Assembly (NCBI GenBank): GCA_016712465.1
Contig: JADJQZ010000001.1
Location: forward strand, 4,836,001-4,900,000
From: Candidatus Obscuribacter sp.
GTDB lineage: Bacteria > Cyanobacteriota > Vampirovibrionia > Obscuribacterales > Obscuribacteraceae
DNA length: 64,000 bases
Direction: 5' to 3'
Below, piece after piece: positions 35,181-44,186 of the stretch. Below the pieces are notes generated by a model that was not told where the DNA came from, did not search any database, and saw nothing but the letters and a program-made list of their open reading frames with translations. Positions within the stretch are counted from its first letter, which is position 1. Each line of letters opens with the position of its first letter. The position numbers and the translations under genes were made by a program.

Positions 35181-35834
35181 ATGAATCCATTCAACCTGGC
35201 AAGTACCGCTTTAGTCCTGTCCCTGGCTCTTTCGAGCACCGGCATCGGTCTTGCGGCGCCGCTGCCAGCAAACGCACCCGAAAAGGGGAAACATCACGCA
35301 TTAATTAGCAAGAAGTTAAAAAAGACCCCCCTGCACCAGATCGCCCGCGCCACTTTGCTCAATCACTTTTCCAGCTCCCCTAAAAGATTGACGGAGATGG
35401 TGAAAGAATTCGACATCACTCCCGACCAGAAGATAGCCAGAGGACTATTCGTGACCCTCTACAAAGATGGCAAAACCCGCGCCTGCTGGGGCTCAATCAG
35501 TCCGAGACAGGCCGATCTGGTTTCCGCCACGGTTTATACAACCGTCGATTGCCTCACCAAAGAATACCGCTATCCGCCGGTGAAAGCCTCTGAACTGGGG
35601 GATTTGAAGGCCCAGGTAACCATAGTGGAAAAGGTAGAACCGGTGAGGAGCGGCGCTACCCTGCATCCCCTCACGGACGGTCTCATGGTCAGAAGCGGTG
35701 GAAAAGGAGCGGTGTTGCTCCCGGGGGAAGCCAGCTGTCCTCACTACCAGGTAATGCAGTGCAAACTCAAAGCTGGTATAAACCCCAGAGAATCGTGCCA
35801 GTTATACAGGATAAAGGCCCATGTCATCAGGTGA
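35181..35834 (+). CDS. Secreted AMMECR1-domain protein
   Basis: A 217-residue protein with a clear signal peptide (about 1-26, cleaved after GLAAPLPANA or nearby). Residues 60-180 match the AMMECR1 domain: ARGLFVTLYKDGKTRACWGS, AATVYTTVD-type helix (SATVYTTVDCLTKEYRYPPV), ELGDLKAQVTIVEKVEPV, then DGLMVRSGGKGAVLLPGEA. The usual R-G-C-I-G motif reads RACWG. AMMECR1 proteins are normally cytosolic and often fused or adjacent to MEMO; a secreted version beside an alpha-2-macroglobulin gene is unusual. Its last 14 bases overlap the start of that gene. Confidence 0.75.
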   Translation: MNPFNLASTALVLSLALSSTGIGLAAPLPANAPEKGKHHALISKKLKKTPLHQIARATLLNHFSSSPKRLTEMVKEFDITPDQKIARGLFVTLYKDGKTRACWGSISPRQADLVSATVYTTVDCLTKEYRYPPVKASELGDLKAQVTIVEKVEPVRSGATLHPLTDGLMVRSGGKGAVLLPGEASCPHYQVMQCKLKAGINPRESCQLYRIKAHVIR

Positions 35835-38800
35835 ACCAAGAGTGAAGAACTTTCTTGATACAGCACTGGCAGCTCTCTTTACTTGGGAGTTTCTCATCCT
35901 GCAAATTCTCGCCCTCGCTCTGGTCGCCGTGATGCTGGAAACGCCCACCGGCTCCATTGCCGGCACCATAGCCCTGGAGAAAAAACAGTTCGGGGTCTAC
36001 AGTTACAACCTGAAAGAAAACAAAGTTTATGCTCTGGTAAACGGTCCCCGTAACGGCCCCCAGGTAGAACGCGGCGTCTGGGTGAACGACGACGGCAGCT
36101 TTCGCATAGACCAACTGCCCGTGGGCGAATATATGCTGGAAGTAAGAGCACCCGGCTTTGCCAGAGAACTGGTGCGCGGACTATATATAGAAGACGGAAA
36201 GGTAGCGAAATTACCGAAACCCGTCAAACTGAGCCTCCTTTCTCCCAGTGTCAATATCGCTTCCAACAGCAGGGTCTTCACCACCAAGGACAAGCCTAAT
36301 TTCTGGGTGAACGCCACCGGTGCGGCAGAAGCCGAGGTAAAAGTCTACAAAGGTGACTTGCTCGCCCTTCTTGATGCTAAAACCAGCCAGAAATGGGGCA
36401 TCTCTCTCGCCTCCGACATGTCCCTCTATGTAGACTCTTCCAAGAAATTTGAGAATCCCTTTGAAAGTGCAAGCAGCGGTACCCGCACTGAGCCGGTGAA
36501 GGTCTTCAAGCGCAAATTGGTGCAAGACCAGAGCGACTCCTCCCATGCAGAATTCGCCTTCGATGAAACCTTACCGCCCGGTGACTACTTCACAGTTTGC
36601 GAAGTAAAAGACCTCTTTGGTAAGGAAGGCGCCAAAGCCATTACCTGGTTCTCAGTCAGCGACATCGGCCTGGTGATCAAGCACGCCCCCGGGGAAGCCG
36701 TGGTGAGAGCGGTGGACCTCACCAGCTTGAAAGGCGCATCGGGAGTAAATGTAGCCCTCTTCGAAAGGGTGGAAGGTACATCCCCTCAGGCAAGAGTCAA
36801 GGCCGGTACGGGCGCGGACGGCATTGCCCACCTGCCCCTGACGGAAGAATTGAGAAAGAAACTGGGCTTTGATGTGATCGTCACCGGCGTCAAAGGTGCC
36901 CATAGAGCATACGGCGGCTACAACTACTGGCGCGCCGACAGCGACCTACACAAGACTTATTTCTATACCGACAGACCGGTCTACAGGCTGGGTCAGACAG
37001 TTATGTTCAAAGGCATCGCCAGATTGATGGGCGAGAACGGATTGAGCAATGCCGGAGCCGGACAAAACCTGGCCATTACAGTGGAAGATCCCGATAATAA
37101 TGCCATCCAGACCCTCAACCTGAAAACCAGCAAACACGGCACTTTTTCAGGACTGATAGACATTCCGGCAGACGGCAAGACCGGCGGATATCAGGTACAG
37201 ATTGCCTACGGTGACGGACATACCAGCTATCAATCTTTTGAAGTTGCTCAGTACCGCAAACCGGAATATCAGGTGGAAGTAGAACCGCTCTCAGACCGAG
37301 TCATCATGGGTGAAAAGGGCCGGGCGAAAGTGCGAGCCACTTATTACTTCGGCGGACCGGTGGCCGGAGCCAGAGTCAAGTACAGCATTTATTCATCCAC
37401 CGACTGGGCCTCGCGCTACAAGCTCATGGATAGACCGGAGTACTGCGGCTTCTTTGATGATTGGGAAGGCAGCGATTACGAAAGCTCTTCCGGTGATTTT
37501 CTGAAAGAAGGCTTTGCCGTTACCGATGAAAACGGCGAAGCAATTGTTGAATTCGAGACCACCGCTCCCACCATGCCGGCCAGCGGCCCCATCGGTTCGA
37601 TCTTCCAGGACAAGAAACTGAAAATCGAGGCGGAAGTAACGGATATAAGCCGCCTTTCCGTGGTCTCCAGCGGCAATGTGCCGGAATCCTCAGGCAACTT
37701 TGTGCTTCTCGTCAATCCGGACTCCTGGGTAGTGAGAGCCGGGGAGGCACTTTCCGTAAACATTCGCGCCCTCACCTATGACAGCAAAGCTGTTGCCAAC
37801 AAACCGGTCAAAGTGAAAGTGATGCGCTTTCCCTACGACCGCATTAAGGAAGAATACAAACCGGATCAGGTGGTGGTTGAGCAAACTGTCACCACCGACA
37901 GTGCCGGACGCGCCCATCTACAAGCAGCCATCGGCAATCAACTGCCTTCGGACAGCTACTACGTAGTGGCAGAAGCGCAGGACGACGGCAACCACAAAGT
38001 CGTCGATACCACCTCGATCTGGGTAGCCGCCGGTGAGAAACCGTTTTTCTTTTCCGAGAAAGAAGCCGACAAACAACCACTCACAGTCAAGCTCGATAAG
38101 AAAGTCTACAAAGCCGGTGATAAGGCTCGCCTTGTAATAAGCGGACCCTTCACCGGTAAGGAAGGCATGGAAGCATTGGTGGGCGTGGAAGGCTACAAAC
38201 TGCATGAGCTGAAAGTAGTGCCGCTAACATCTTCAGCGCAAGTAGTAGAAGTGGACATCAAGCCGAATTACGCCCCCAACTTCTACGTAACCGTGTCGGT
38301 GGTAGGCAAGAAACGCCAGTTTTATTCACAGGAAGAACCAGTCATGGTCAGCCCTGACAATCACTTCCTCAAGCTCTCCATTGAGACCGACAAAGAAAGA
38401 TATAAACCAGGCGACGATGCCGTCTATACCATCCGGGCCCTGACCGCCGATGGCAAGCCGGCAGCGGGAGCGGAGGTGTCACTGGGCGTGGTAGATGAAA
38501 GCATCTATGCCATCCGCCCGGAAACCGCTGAAGACATCCGGAAATTCTTCTACAGCCGCATTTCCAACTGGGTAACCACCCTCTGCTCCTTCCCCGAACA
38601 ATATTCGGGTGGACCAGACAAGCTGGAACCGCGGGTGCGCAAAGATTTCAAAGATACTGCCGCCTGGTTCCCCAACCTGGTCACCGACGCCGAAGGCAAA
38701 GCCGTAGTTAAATTCAAACTGCCGGACAATTTGACCACCTGGCGGGCCACCGTGCGTGGTATCACGGCCGGTTGCGATGTGGGAGCCTCCATAGCCAAGG

Positions 38801-40890
38801 TAATCTCCACCCAGGACATAATTGCCAGACTGGCTCTGCCGCGTTTCTTTGCCCAGGGCGACCAGGGTCTGGTCACGGCCGTGGTCCACAACTACACGAA
38901 GAAGCCGCAGACCGTCAAAATCAATTTGACCATGGGCAGCAACCTCATGACCACCCTGCCCCTGGCTCAAACATTGACCATCGAGCCGGACGGCGCCAAA
39001 CGTTTCAGTTGGAACGTAGAAGCAGTCACTATCGGTGAGACAACCATCAAGCTGACGGCCATCGGGCAGACAGCGGCCGATGCCCTGGAGCGCACCGTGA
39101 GCGTCAAACCCATGGGCATAGCAGTCAGTCTGGTGCGCGCCGGCATGATGACTAAAGACGACATCGAAAGGGCTATCGAAGTGCCGGAGGCAGTGGATGC
39201 CGCCCCCGGAACCATAAAACGCAGCTTCGGTGTAGCCGGCTCAACCATCGGTCCGGTGCTGGGCAACTTCTCCGCTCTCATCGATTACCCATACGGCTGC
39301 ACCGAACAGACGATGAGCAGACTGGTACCGTCAATAGTGGCGATGCAACTGAATAAACAATTGTCGGTGCCGCTCAGCGCCAGCGACAAGAAACGCTTCG
39401 ATACCGTCTACAAGGAAGCCATGCAAAAGCTCTCTTCCTACCAGCACGGTGATGGTGGCTGGGGCTGGTGGCAGAGTGATGAGTCGAGACCTTATCTGAC
39501 CGCCTACGTCATGGAAGGCATGAAACTGCTCTCGGAAGCAGGCTATGCCGTCGATGCCGCAGCCATGGAGCGAGCCTGCAAGTGGACGGACAACAGCTTG
39601 AAAGAGATGCTCAAGCAACTGAAAGACCCCAAACGTCTCAAGGATGCCTATGAGGATAGAGCCCGCCTGGTGGACATGAGCTACATGCTCTATGCCAGAA
39701 GCTTGTACAAGGATAAGGCGGCCGGTCAGGAGGCCAATACTCAAGCGCTCCTCAAGGAAGCCTTCGGCTATCTGCGAGAGCCTGAGCAGTTCCAGACCAT
39801 GCCCGTCGAGGCCATCGCCTACTATGCACGCGCCGCCAACAACCTTGGTCAGAGAGAGCATGCCACCAGCGCCCTCAATCGCCTCATGGAAATAGCCAAT
39901 ACTACTGAGGCTACCATCGACTGGGAATATTCAAAACGACTGGCAGCCTTCATCGGTGACAAGGAGCAGAGCTACTACCCCTACCGCTTCACTCCCGAAG
40001 AAAGCACAGCGCTGGCAATGACGGCACTGGTGGAAGTGCGGCCGGAACTTTCCGGACAGATTGAGCTTGTTAAAAACTGGCTCCTGCTCACCAGGGGCAA
40101 GGAAGGCTGGGGTACGACGAAAGCCACGGCAGCCGTATTCAAAGCCCTGCTTCTGGAGGAATTGAAAGCCCGAGCAGCCGATAGAGCCGCCTCTCTCAGC
40201 CCGGAGGGCATGGACGGCTTCAGATGCCTGGTGAACGGTATCAGTTTGAGCGATTCCAATCGCTACGGGCCAGAGAAGTTGCTCAACCTGCCGTCCACAA
40301 AAGAGGCAAGTAAAGTCACCTTGCGTAACGATGGCAGCCGTCTCTACTATTGCAACCAGACCAGCTATTTCAAAAATCTGGTCGGCAAGAGCCAGACCGG
40401 TGTAGACAACCTGCCCCAAGACCTGAAAATGGAACGAAAATTCTACCGGCTGAAGCCCCTCGCCAATACCGCCGACGGTACCATCCACCTGAAAGCGGAA
40501 CCAATCGCAGGCGGACAGATTAAGGCCGGTGAGACCATATTGATGAAAGTGCTGGTGGAAACTCCTCGCTCGCTTCCTTACGTTATCGTGGAAGCAGCCC
40601 TGCCGAGCGGCGCCGAAGTGGTAGAAAACGCCGCCAAAGAAGATGCCGTAGAGGAAGAAAATCACGTGCAGGGAGATTGGGAAGTGCCCTGGTGGACACA
40701 TCAAGACATCCTCGATGACAAGATTGTCTTCTTCGGTTCCCATCTCAAATCAGGCAAGTCGGAGTTCTCCACCCTTCTGCGCATGGAATTACCGGGCAAA
40801 GTGAACGTCGCTCCCGTAAATATGGAAGGCATGTACACCCGCGCCATCAAAGGTCTCTCCAACCTCGATCAACTGACCATCAGCGAGTAA
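35821..40890 (+). CDS. Bacterial alpha-2-macroglobulin
   Basis: A 1689-residue protease-trapping protein of the envelope. One membrane segment near residues 20-41 anchors it; a carboxypeptidase-regulatory-like beta domain follows (TGSIAGTIAL...LPVGEYMLEVRAPGF), then many MG-type beta domains (AYFYTDRPVYRLGQTVMFKG, VYKAGDKARL, RYKPGDDAVYTI), the conserved WFPNLVTDAEGKAVVKFKLP, and a thioester domain with GCTEQ (Cys1160-Gln1163). The alpha-toroid segment contains HGDGGWGWWQ and is followed by the receptor-like C-terminus. With a thioester it can covalently trap attacking proteases. It overlaps the AMMECR1 gene by 14 bases and is followed 11 bases later by vanW-like gene. The PBP1C partner usual in enterobacteria is not adjacent. 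Confidence 0.92.
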   Translation: MSSGEPRVKNFLDTALAALFTWEFLILQILALALVAVMLETPTGSIAGTIALEKKQFGVYSYNLKENKVYALVNGPRNGPQVERGVWVNDDGSFRIDQLPVGEYMLEVRAPGFARELVRGLYIEDGKVAKLPKPVKLSLLSPSVNIASNSRVFTTKDKPNFWVNATGAAEAEVKVYKGDLLALLDAKTSQKWGISLASDMSLYVDSSKKFENPFESASSGTRTEPVKVFKRKLVQDQSDSSHAEFAFDETLPPGDYFTVCEVKDLFGKEGAKAITWFSVSDIGLVIKHAPGEAVVRAVDLTSLKGASGVNVALFERVEGTSPQARVKAGTGADGIAHLPLTEELRKKLGFDVIVTGVKGAHRAYGGYNYWRADSDLHKTYFYTDRPVYRLGQTVMFKGIARLMGENGLSNAGAGQNLAITVEDPDNNAIQTLNLKTSKHGTFSGLIDIPADGKTGGYQVQIAYGDGHTSYQSFEVAQYRKPEYQVEVEPLSDRVIMGEKGRAKVRATYYFGGPVAGARVKYSIYSSTDWASRYKLMDRPEYCGFFDDWEGSDYESSSGDFLKEGFAVTDENGEAIVEFETTAPTMPASGPIGSIFQDKKLKIEAEVTDISRLSVVSSGNVPESSGNFVLLVNPDSWVVRAGEALSVNIRALTYDSKAVANKPVKVKVMRFPYDRIKEEYKPDQVVVEQTVTTDSAGRAHLQAAIGNQLPSDSYYVVAEAQDDGNHKVVDTTSIWVAAGEKPFFFSEKEADKQPLTVKLDKKVYKAGDKARLVISGPFTGKEGMEALVGVEGYKLHELKVVPLTSSAQVVEVDIKPNYAPNFYVTVSVVGKKRQFYSQEEPVMVSPDNHFLKLSIETDKERYKPGDDAVYTIRALTADGKPAAGAEVSLGVVDESIYAIRPETAEDIRKFFYSRISNWVTTLCSFPEQYSGGPDKLEPRVRKDFKDTAAWFPNLVTDAEGKAVVKFKLPDNLTTWRATVRGITAGCDVGASIAKVISTQDIIARLALPRFFAQGDQGLVTAVVHNYTKKPQTVKINLTMGSNLMTTLPLAQTLTIEPDGAKRFSWNVEAVTIGETTIKLTAIGQTAADALERTVSVKPMGIAVSLVRAGMMTKDDIERAIEVPEAVDAAPGTIKRSFGVAGSTIGPVLGNFSALIDYPYGCTEQTMSRLVPSIVAMQLNKQLSVPLSASDKKRFDTVYKEAMQKLSSYQHGDGGWGWWQSDESRPYLTAYVMEGMKLLSEAGYAVDAAAMERACKWTDNSLKEMLKQLKDPKRLKDAYEDRARLVDMSYMLYARSLYKDKAAGQEANTQALLKEAFGYLREPEQFQTMPVEAIAYYARAANNLGQREHATSALNRLMEIANTTEATIDWEYSKRLAAFIGDKEQSYYPYRFTPEESTALAMTALVEVRPELSGQIELVKNWLLLTRGKEGWGTTKATAAVFKALLLEELKARAADRAASLSPEGMDGFRCLVNGISLSDSNRYGPEKLLNLPSTKEASKVTLRNDGSRLYYCNQTSYFKNLVGKSQTGVDNLPQDLKMERKFYRLKPLANTADGTIHLKAEPIAGGQIKAGETILMKVLVETPRSLPYVIVEAALPSGAEVVENAAKEDAVEEENHVQGDWEVPWWTHQDILDDKIVFFGSHLKSGKSEFSTLLRMELPGKVNVAPVNMEGMYTRAIKGLSNLDQLTISE

Positions 40891-40901
40891 GGTAAGCAGG
40901 A

Positions 40902-41606
40902 GTGAAAAGCGGGCAAAGAAAAAGTTGGCAGAAGCCGGGCAATATTTTTCTTGCCCTGCTCATTCCCGCTCTTCTAACCTTTCACTTTGCCACGCACCCC
41001 TTCGCCACCGAACTGGCGGGAAGAAGCATCAACCTCTCCGCCTATTCCGCTCCCCATCGCCAGAATTTCGCCAGCGCCCTGGCCCGACTGGATGGAACAG
41101 TCATTAAGCCCGGGCAAACCTTTTCCTTCAATCAGAAACTGGGTGAGCGTACCAGCAGGGGTGGCTATGTCCCGGCCCCGGGCTACCTGGGCAATGATCG
41201 CATTGCCACTAGCGGCGGCGGCATCTGCCTCATTTCTTCCAATCTCTATCAACTGGCTTTGCTCTCAGGCCTCGACATTGTGGAAAGAAGCAATCATGTG
41301 CGCCCCGTCAGTTCAGTAGCCCCCGGCCTCGATGCCACGGTCTGGTACGGCAGCCAGGATTTGAGACTCAAGAACAACCTTCCTTACCCGGTGGAGCTTT
41401 CCTCCCGTATCGAAGGCAACTTCGCCTATATGAAGATTCTGGGAAAGGCCGGACTGAAACCAATCAAACGCCGCCTGGAAAGAAAGGAGATAGCCAGAGA
41501 CAATCGCACTTGCCTGGTAGAAGTGTATTTGCTCTCTTCTGAAACCGAAGAAGGCAGCCCCGAGACCCGACTAGTCTCCCGCGACTGTTACAGAATCGGT
41601 CGTTGA
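40902..41606 (+). CDS. VanW-family protein
   Basis: A 234-residue secreted or membrane-anchored protein (hydrophobic segment about 14-32). The VanW-like domain is clear: SAPHRQNFASALARLDGTVI, KPGQTFSFNQKLGERTSRGG, SGGGICLISSNLYQLALLSG and IVERSNHVRPVSSVAPGLDA. VanW proteins occur near vancomycin-resistance and sporulation genes but their activity is not established; the domain is often found with peptidoglycan-binding parts. The GTG at 40902 follows the macroglobulin stop by 11 bases, so it closes that operon. Its 3' end overlaps the convergent membrane protein gene by 36 bases. Confidence 0.85.
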   Translation: MKSGQRKSWQKPGNIFLALLIPALLTFHFATHPFATELAGRSINLSAYSAPHRQNFASALARLDGTVIKPGQTFSFNQKLGERTSRGGYVPAPGYLGNDRIATSGGGICLISSNLYQLALLSGLDIVERSNHVRPVSSVAPGLDATVWYGSQDLRLKNNLPYPVELSSRIEGNFAYMKILGKAGLKPIKRRLERKEIARDNRTCLVEVYLLSSETEEGSPETRLVSRDCYRIGR

Positions 41607-43037
41607 CTTTCCGAAGAAGTGGGAAATCAGGAGCAAGACCACAGTCAGCCCGGCTAAAACAGCCAGCGTAGTCAAACGCTCTTCCATGGAAGCGGTCAAC
41701 CCCGACGCCACCAGCCCACCGGAGAGTACGGCGCAAGACCCGGCCAGGGACGGAATCAAAATTACGGAGAGGCAGCGCGCTTCATCCTCAGGGCTGCGAC
41801 CAAAGAAGGTTTGCAAAAGAACTGCCCCCACAACTCCGGCCACACCCAGGGCAACCAGGTAACCGGCGGCCGGTTCGGCATGCAAGAAGAAACTGGCCAG
41901 GCCGGTACCAAAGGTAGCAAGCAAGGCAATGGCTGCTGCATCAATGCGCCGTTCTTTGTTGTAGCGAATCATAACCATTACAGCCATAACCACAAAAAAT
42001 CCCAGGTACTGCGCCGCACTCACATAGGAATGTTGCAGGTTGATGCCGGTCACATTAGATACCTGCGCCGCGGCGAAAGCCTGCTCCATAAGCCTTGCTC
42101 CAAAGAACAAAGCAGCGCAAGCCGGCAACTGCGTAAAGGCAGAAACCATGACACAAGCTGAAATGGCAGCCAGTCCCAAGTTGCCGAAGAGCCTGGTGGC
42201 CAATAGGGTAAAAATGCCGACTATCAACAAGGCCTTGATGTGCTTGCCGGCCCGCTCGCCGTCGGAGAGTCGCTCATCTTGAGCCATCCGCCCCAGTGCG
42301 TCCAGGGCATACATGGAGCCGAAACCGGCACCAACCAGGACCGCCAAATTGGTGAAAGTGAGGGCGTTCAACCCCTTGGTGAGAACCACCAGCATACCCA
42401 AGCCGCCGGCTATGGTCAGAACCAGCCTTTTGACGATAAGCTTATCGTCATGCATGAAGGGTCGCTGCATCAAGTTGAGTAAGACGGCCGTAGCGAAGGC
42501 ACCAGCGATGATGTCACCATTTCGACCGGAGGTCGAAAGAGTAGTGCTGACACAGGCCATAGAGGCCAGATAAGCGAAGGCCGCCGCCACATCATCCAAT
42601 CGAGCCTGCTCAGGCGAGGTAAAGTTAGACATTACCTTCCAGACCAACATGCCGGCACTGAAGGCAGCGGCCACCTCGGGGAGGTGCTCTGGTTTACTGG
42701 TGACAAGGGCAACACTGATGCCAAGCAAAAAAGTGGTGCGCATATTACGATGCTTGGAAGGATCTATGACGCCGGATAGGTAGACGCCGGCAAGTCCAAG
42801 AGCCGCATAAGGCCAGTAGGAGGCAAAATCATACTGAAAGGAAAAGCCCACGGCAAAAATGACTGCAAGAAATCCGGCCACGGCCAGAAGCCACTTGAGC
42901 TGGCTTTTGAGAGGGCTCCAGTCCACTGTCCAGAACTTGGAGCGAACCAGATCGAAGAGGAATACCACCAGGCACAGAGCTAAGAGAACAGGATGCAGGC
43001 CATTTGCCATAAGACCTGCCGGATCGTTTTGCCCCAT
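41571..43037 (-). CDS. Unknown polytopic membrane protein
   Basis: A 488-residue protein with about 13-14 membrane segments and short loops. I do not recognise its family. Conspicuous features are a glycine/alanine-rich helix packing pattern, a cytoplasmic-looking loop with ARMAQDERLSDGERAGKHIK-like charge (about 250-270), a loop with FFGRSPEDEARCL, and a C-terminal tail of polar residues. No transport signature or P-loop is visible. It stands alone on the minus strand, and overlaps the vanW-like gene tail-to-tail by 36 bases. Confidence 0.7.
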   Translation of the reverse strand: MGQNDPAGLMANGLHPVLLALCLVVFLFDLVRSKFWTVDWSPLKSQLKWLLAVAGFLAVIFAVGFSFQYDFASYWPYAALGLAGVYLSGVIDPSKHRNMRTTFLLGISVALVTSKPEHLPEVAAAFSAGMLVWKVMSNFTSPEQARLDDVAAAFAYLASMACVSTTLSTSGRNGDIIAGAFATAVLLNLMQRPFMHDDKLIVKRLVLTIAGGLGMLVVLTKGLNALTFTNLAVLVGAGFGSMYALDALGRMAQDERLSDGERAGKHIKALLIVGIFTLLATRLFGNLGLAAISACVMVSAFTQLPACAALFFGARLMEQAFAAAQVSNVTGINLQHSYVSAAQYLGFFVVMAVMVMIRYNKERRIDAAAIALLATFGTGLASFFLHAEPAAGYLVALGVAGVVGAVLLQTFFGRSPEDEARCLSVILIPSLAGSCAVLSGGLVASGLTASMEERLTTLAVLAGLTVVLLLISHFFGKSTTDSVTVAGD

Positions 43038-43208
43038 GAGATTAACTCCGTGTTAGACTCTAACTCAAATATGGTCCATTAAACTAGCTTCAATGATGAA
43101 CTCGGTAAGCTTGACCGGACCCGAAGGAAGAGCAGTAATTACCGAAAACACCGAAAGAAAGCTCGGAACGCCAAAATAGCACCAAGATTGCACTAGATTA
43201 TAGCGAAT

Positions 43209-44159
43209 ATGAATCGTCTACTGATTATGGTTATATTTTTAGGGGTCTTCATCACCCTTGGTTATACGGCGCTGAACGCACCCGTAAAGACGAGAGGGCC
43301 GGCCCCCAAGGTCGAGGAATTTCTGAGCAATATCCAGGCCGGCAATTACAAAGCGGCAGTGGAAGGCTTCGGGACCAATACATGCCGCTGCCCCGGCAGT
43401 CTGGGCTGGGTTTCATACCTTGTCTATGCCTCCAATGAATCCCAGAATCTGGCATTTCTCTTCGGCAAAGAATTCAAGGTCGGAGAACCCCAAGCCAGAC
43501 AAATCGCCACGACAGTTAAACCCACAAGCTTTCTGGACCGCCCCGAAGACTGGGAAGTCAATGTTCCCATCAGTTTTGACTTCCACAAATACCAGCCTCG
43601 ATTCCTGCCTCTGGCCATGGCCTACGGTTATGAAATGACCGAAAACGAGTTACAGAACTTCCTTGATAATCCCGATGCCGAAGCATGGAGAGGGTTCTGC
43701 CTGCGCCTCCGACCGGACTTAAGCCCGGGTCTCACGGCATTGCCGGCTGCAGCCAAAGCGCTGGAGAAACCCGGGAACGACTCCGCCTCCCGCGACCGTG
43801 CCGTAAGCGGTGCCAACGACAAAGTAGAGGAAATGGCCAAAAATCTCTTCGGCGAAGACCATATCAAGTACTTACACCCGGCCGATGCCGGCAAGGTAAA
43901 GCGCCAGGATGGCAGTGAGATACCGCAAGACGAGCTCCTGCAAAAATTACCCCGCCTGGAGCGAATCTCGCTCAAATTCCACATGGTCAGACGCGACCAG
44001 CGCCTCCCCTATTCCGTCTACCAGTTTCTTGTAGTGGACCCGGTCATAGTCTTGCCTCAAGCAGACGGCAACGACAAGCGCATCAAGCTGAAGAATTACC
44101 TGGCACCTGTCTTCAACGAGAATAATGCCGGTGCGGAGAAAAGCGGAGCCGCCTTCTAA
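43209..44159 (+). CDS. Unknown membrane-anchored or secreted protein
   Basis: A 316-residue protein starting with a hydrophobic segment (5-22, LIMVIFLGVFITLGYTAL) that could be a signal anchor. The rest is soluble, with EEFLSNIQAGNYKAAVEGFG early on, a phrase typical of helical repeats or NTF2-like folds in which a short helix pair is followed by beta strands, and a Cys pair in NTCRCPG. The C-terminal half is charged. Start ATG at 43209. It is followed 27 bases after its stop by the end of the convergent hybrid kinase. No function assigned. Confidence 0.65.
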   Translation: MNRLLIMVIFLGVFITLGYTALNAPVKTRGPAPKVEEFLSNIQAGNYKAAVEGFGTNTCRCPGSLGWVSYLVYASNESQNLAFLFGKEFKVGEPQARQIATTVKPTSFLDRPEDWEVNVPISFDFHKYQPRFLPLAMAYGYEMTENELQNFLDNPDAEAWRGFCLRLRPDLSPGLTALPAAAKALEKPGNDSASRDRAVSGANDKVEEMAKNLFGEDHIKYLHPADAGKVKRQDGSEIPQDELLQKLPRLERISLKFHMVRRDQRLPYSVYQFLVVDPVIVLPQADGNDKRIKLKNYLAPVFNENNAGAEKSGAAF

Positions 44160-44186
44160 GAGCGGTTCCGACACGGACAATCTACT

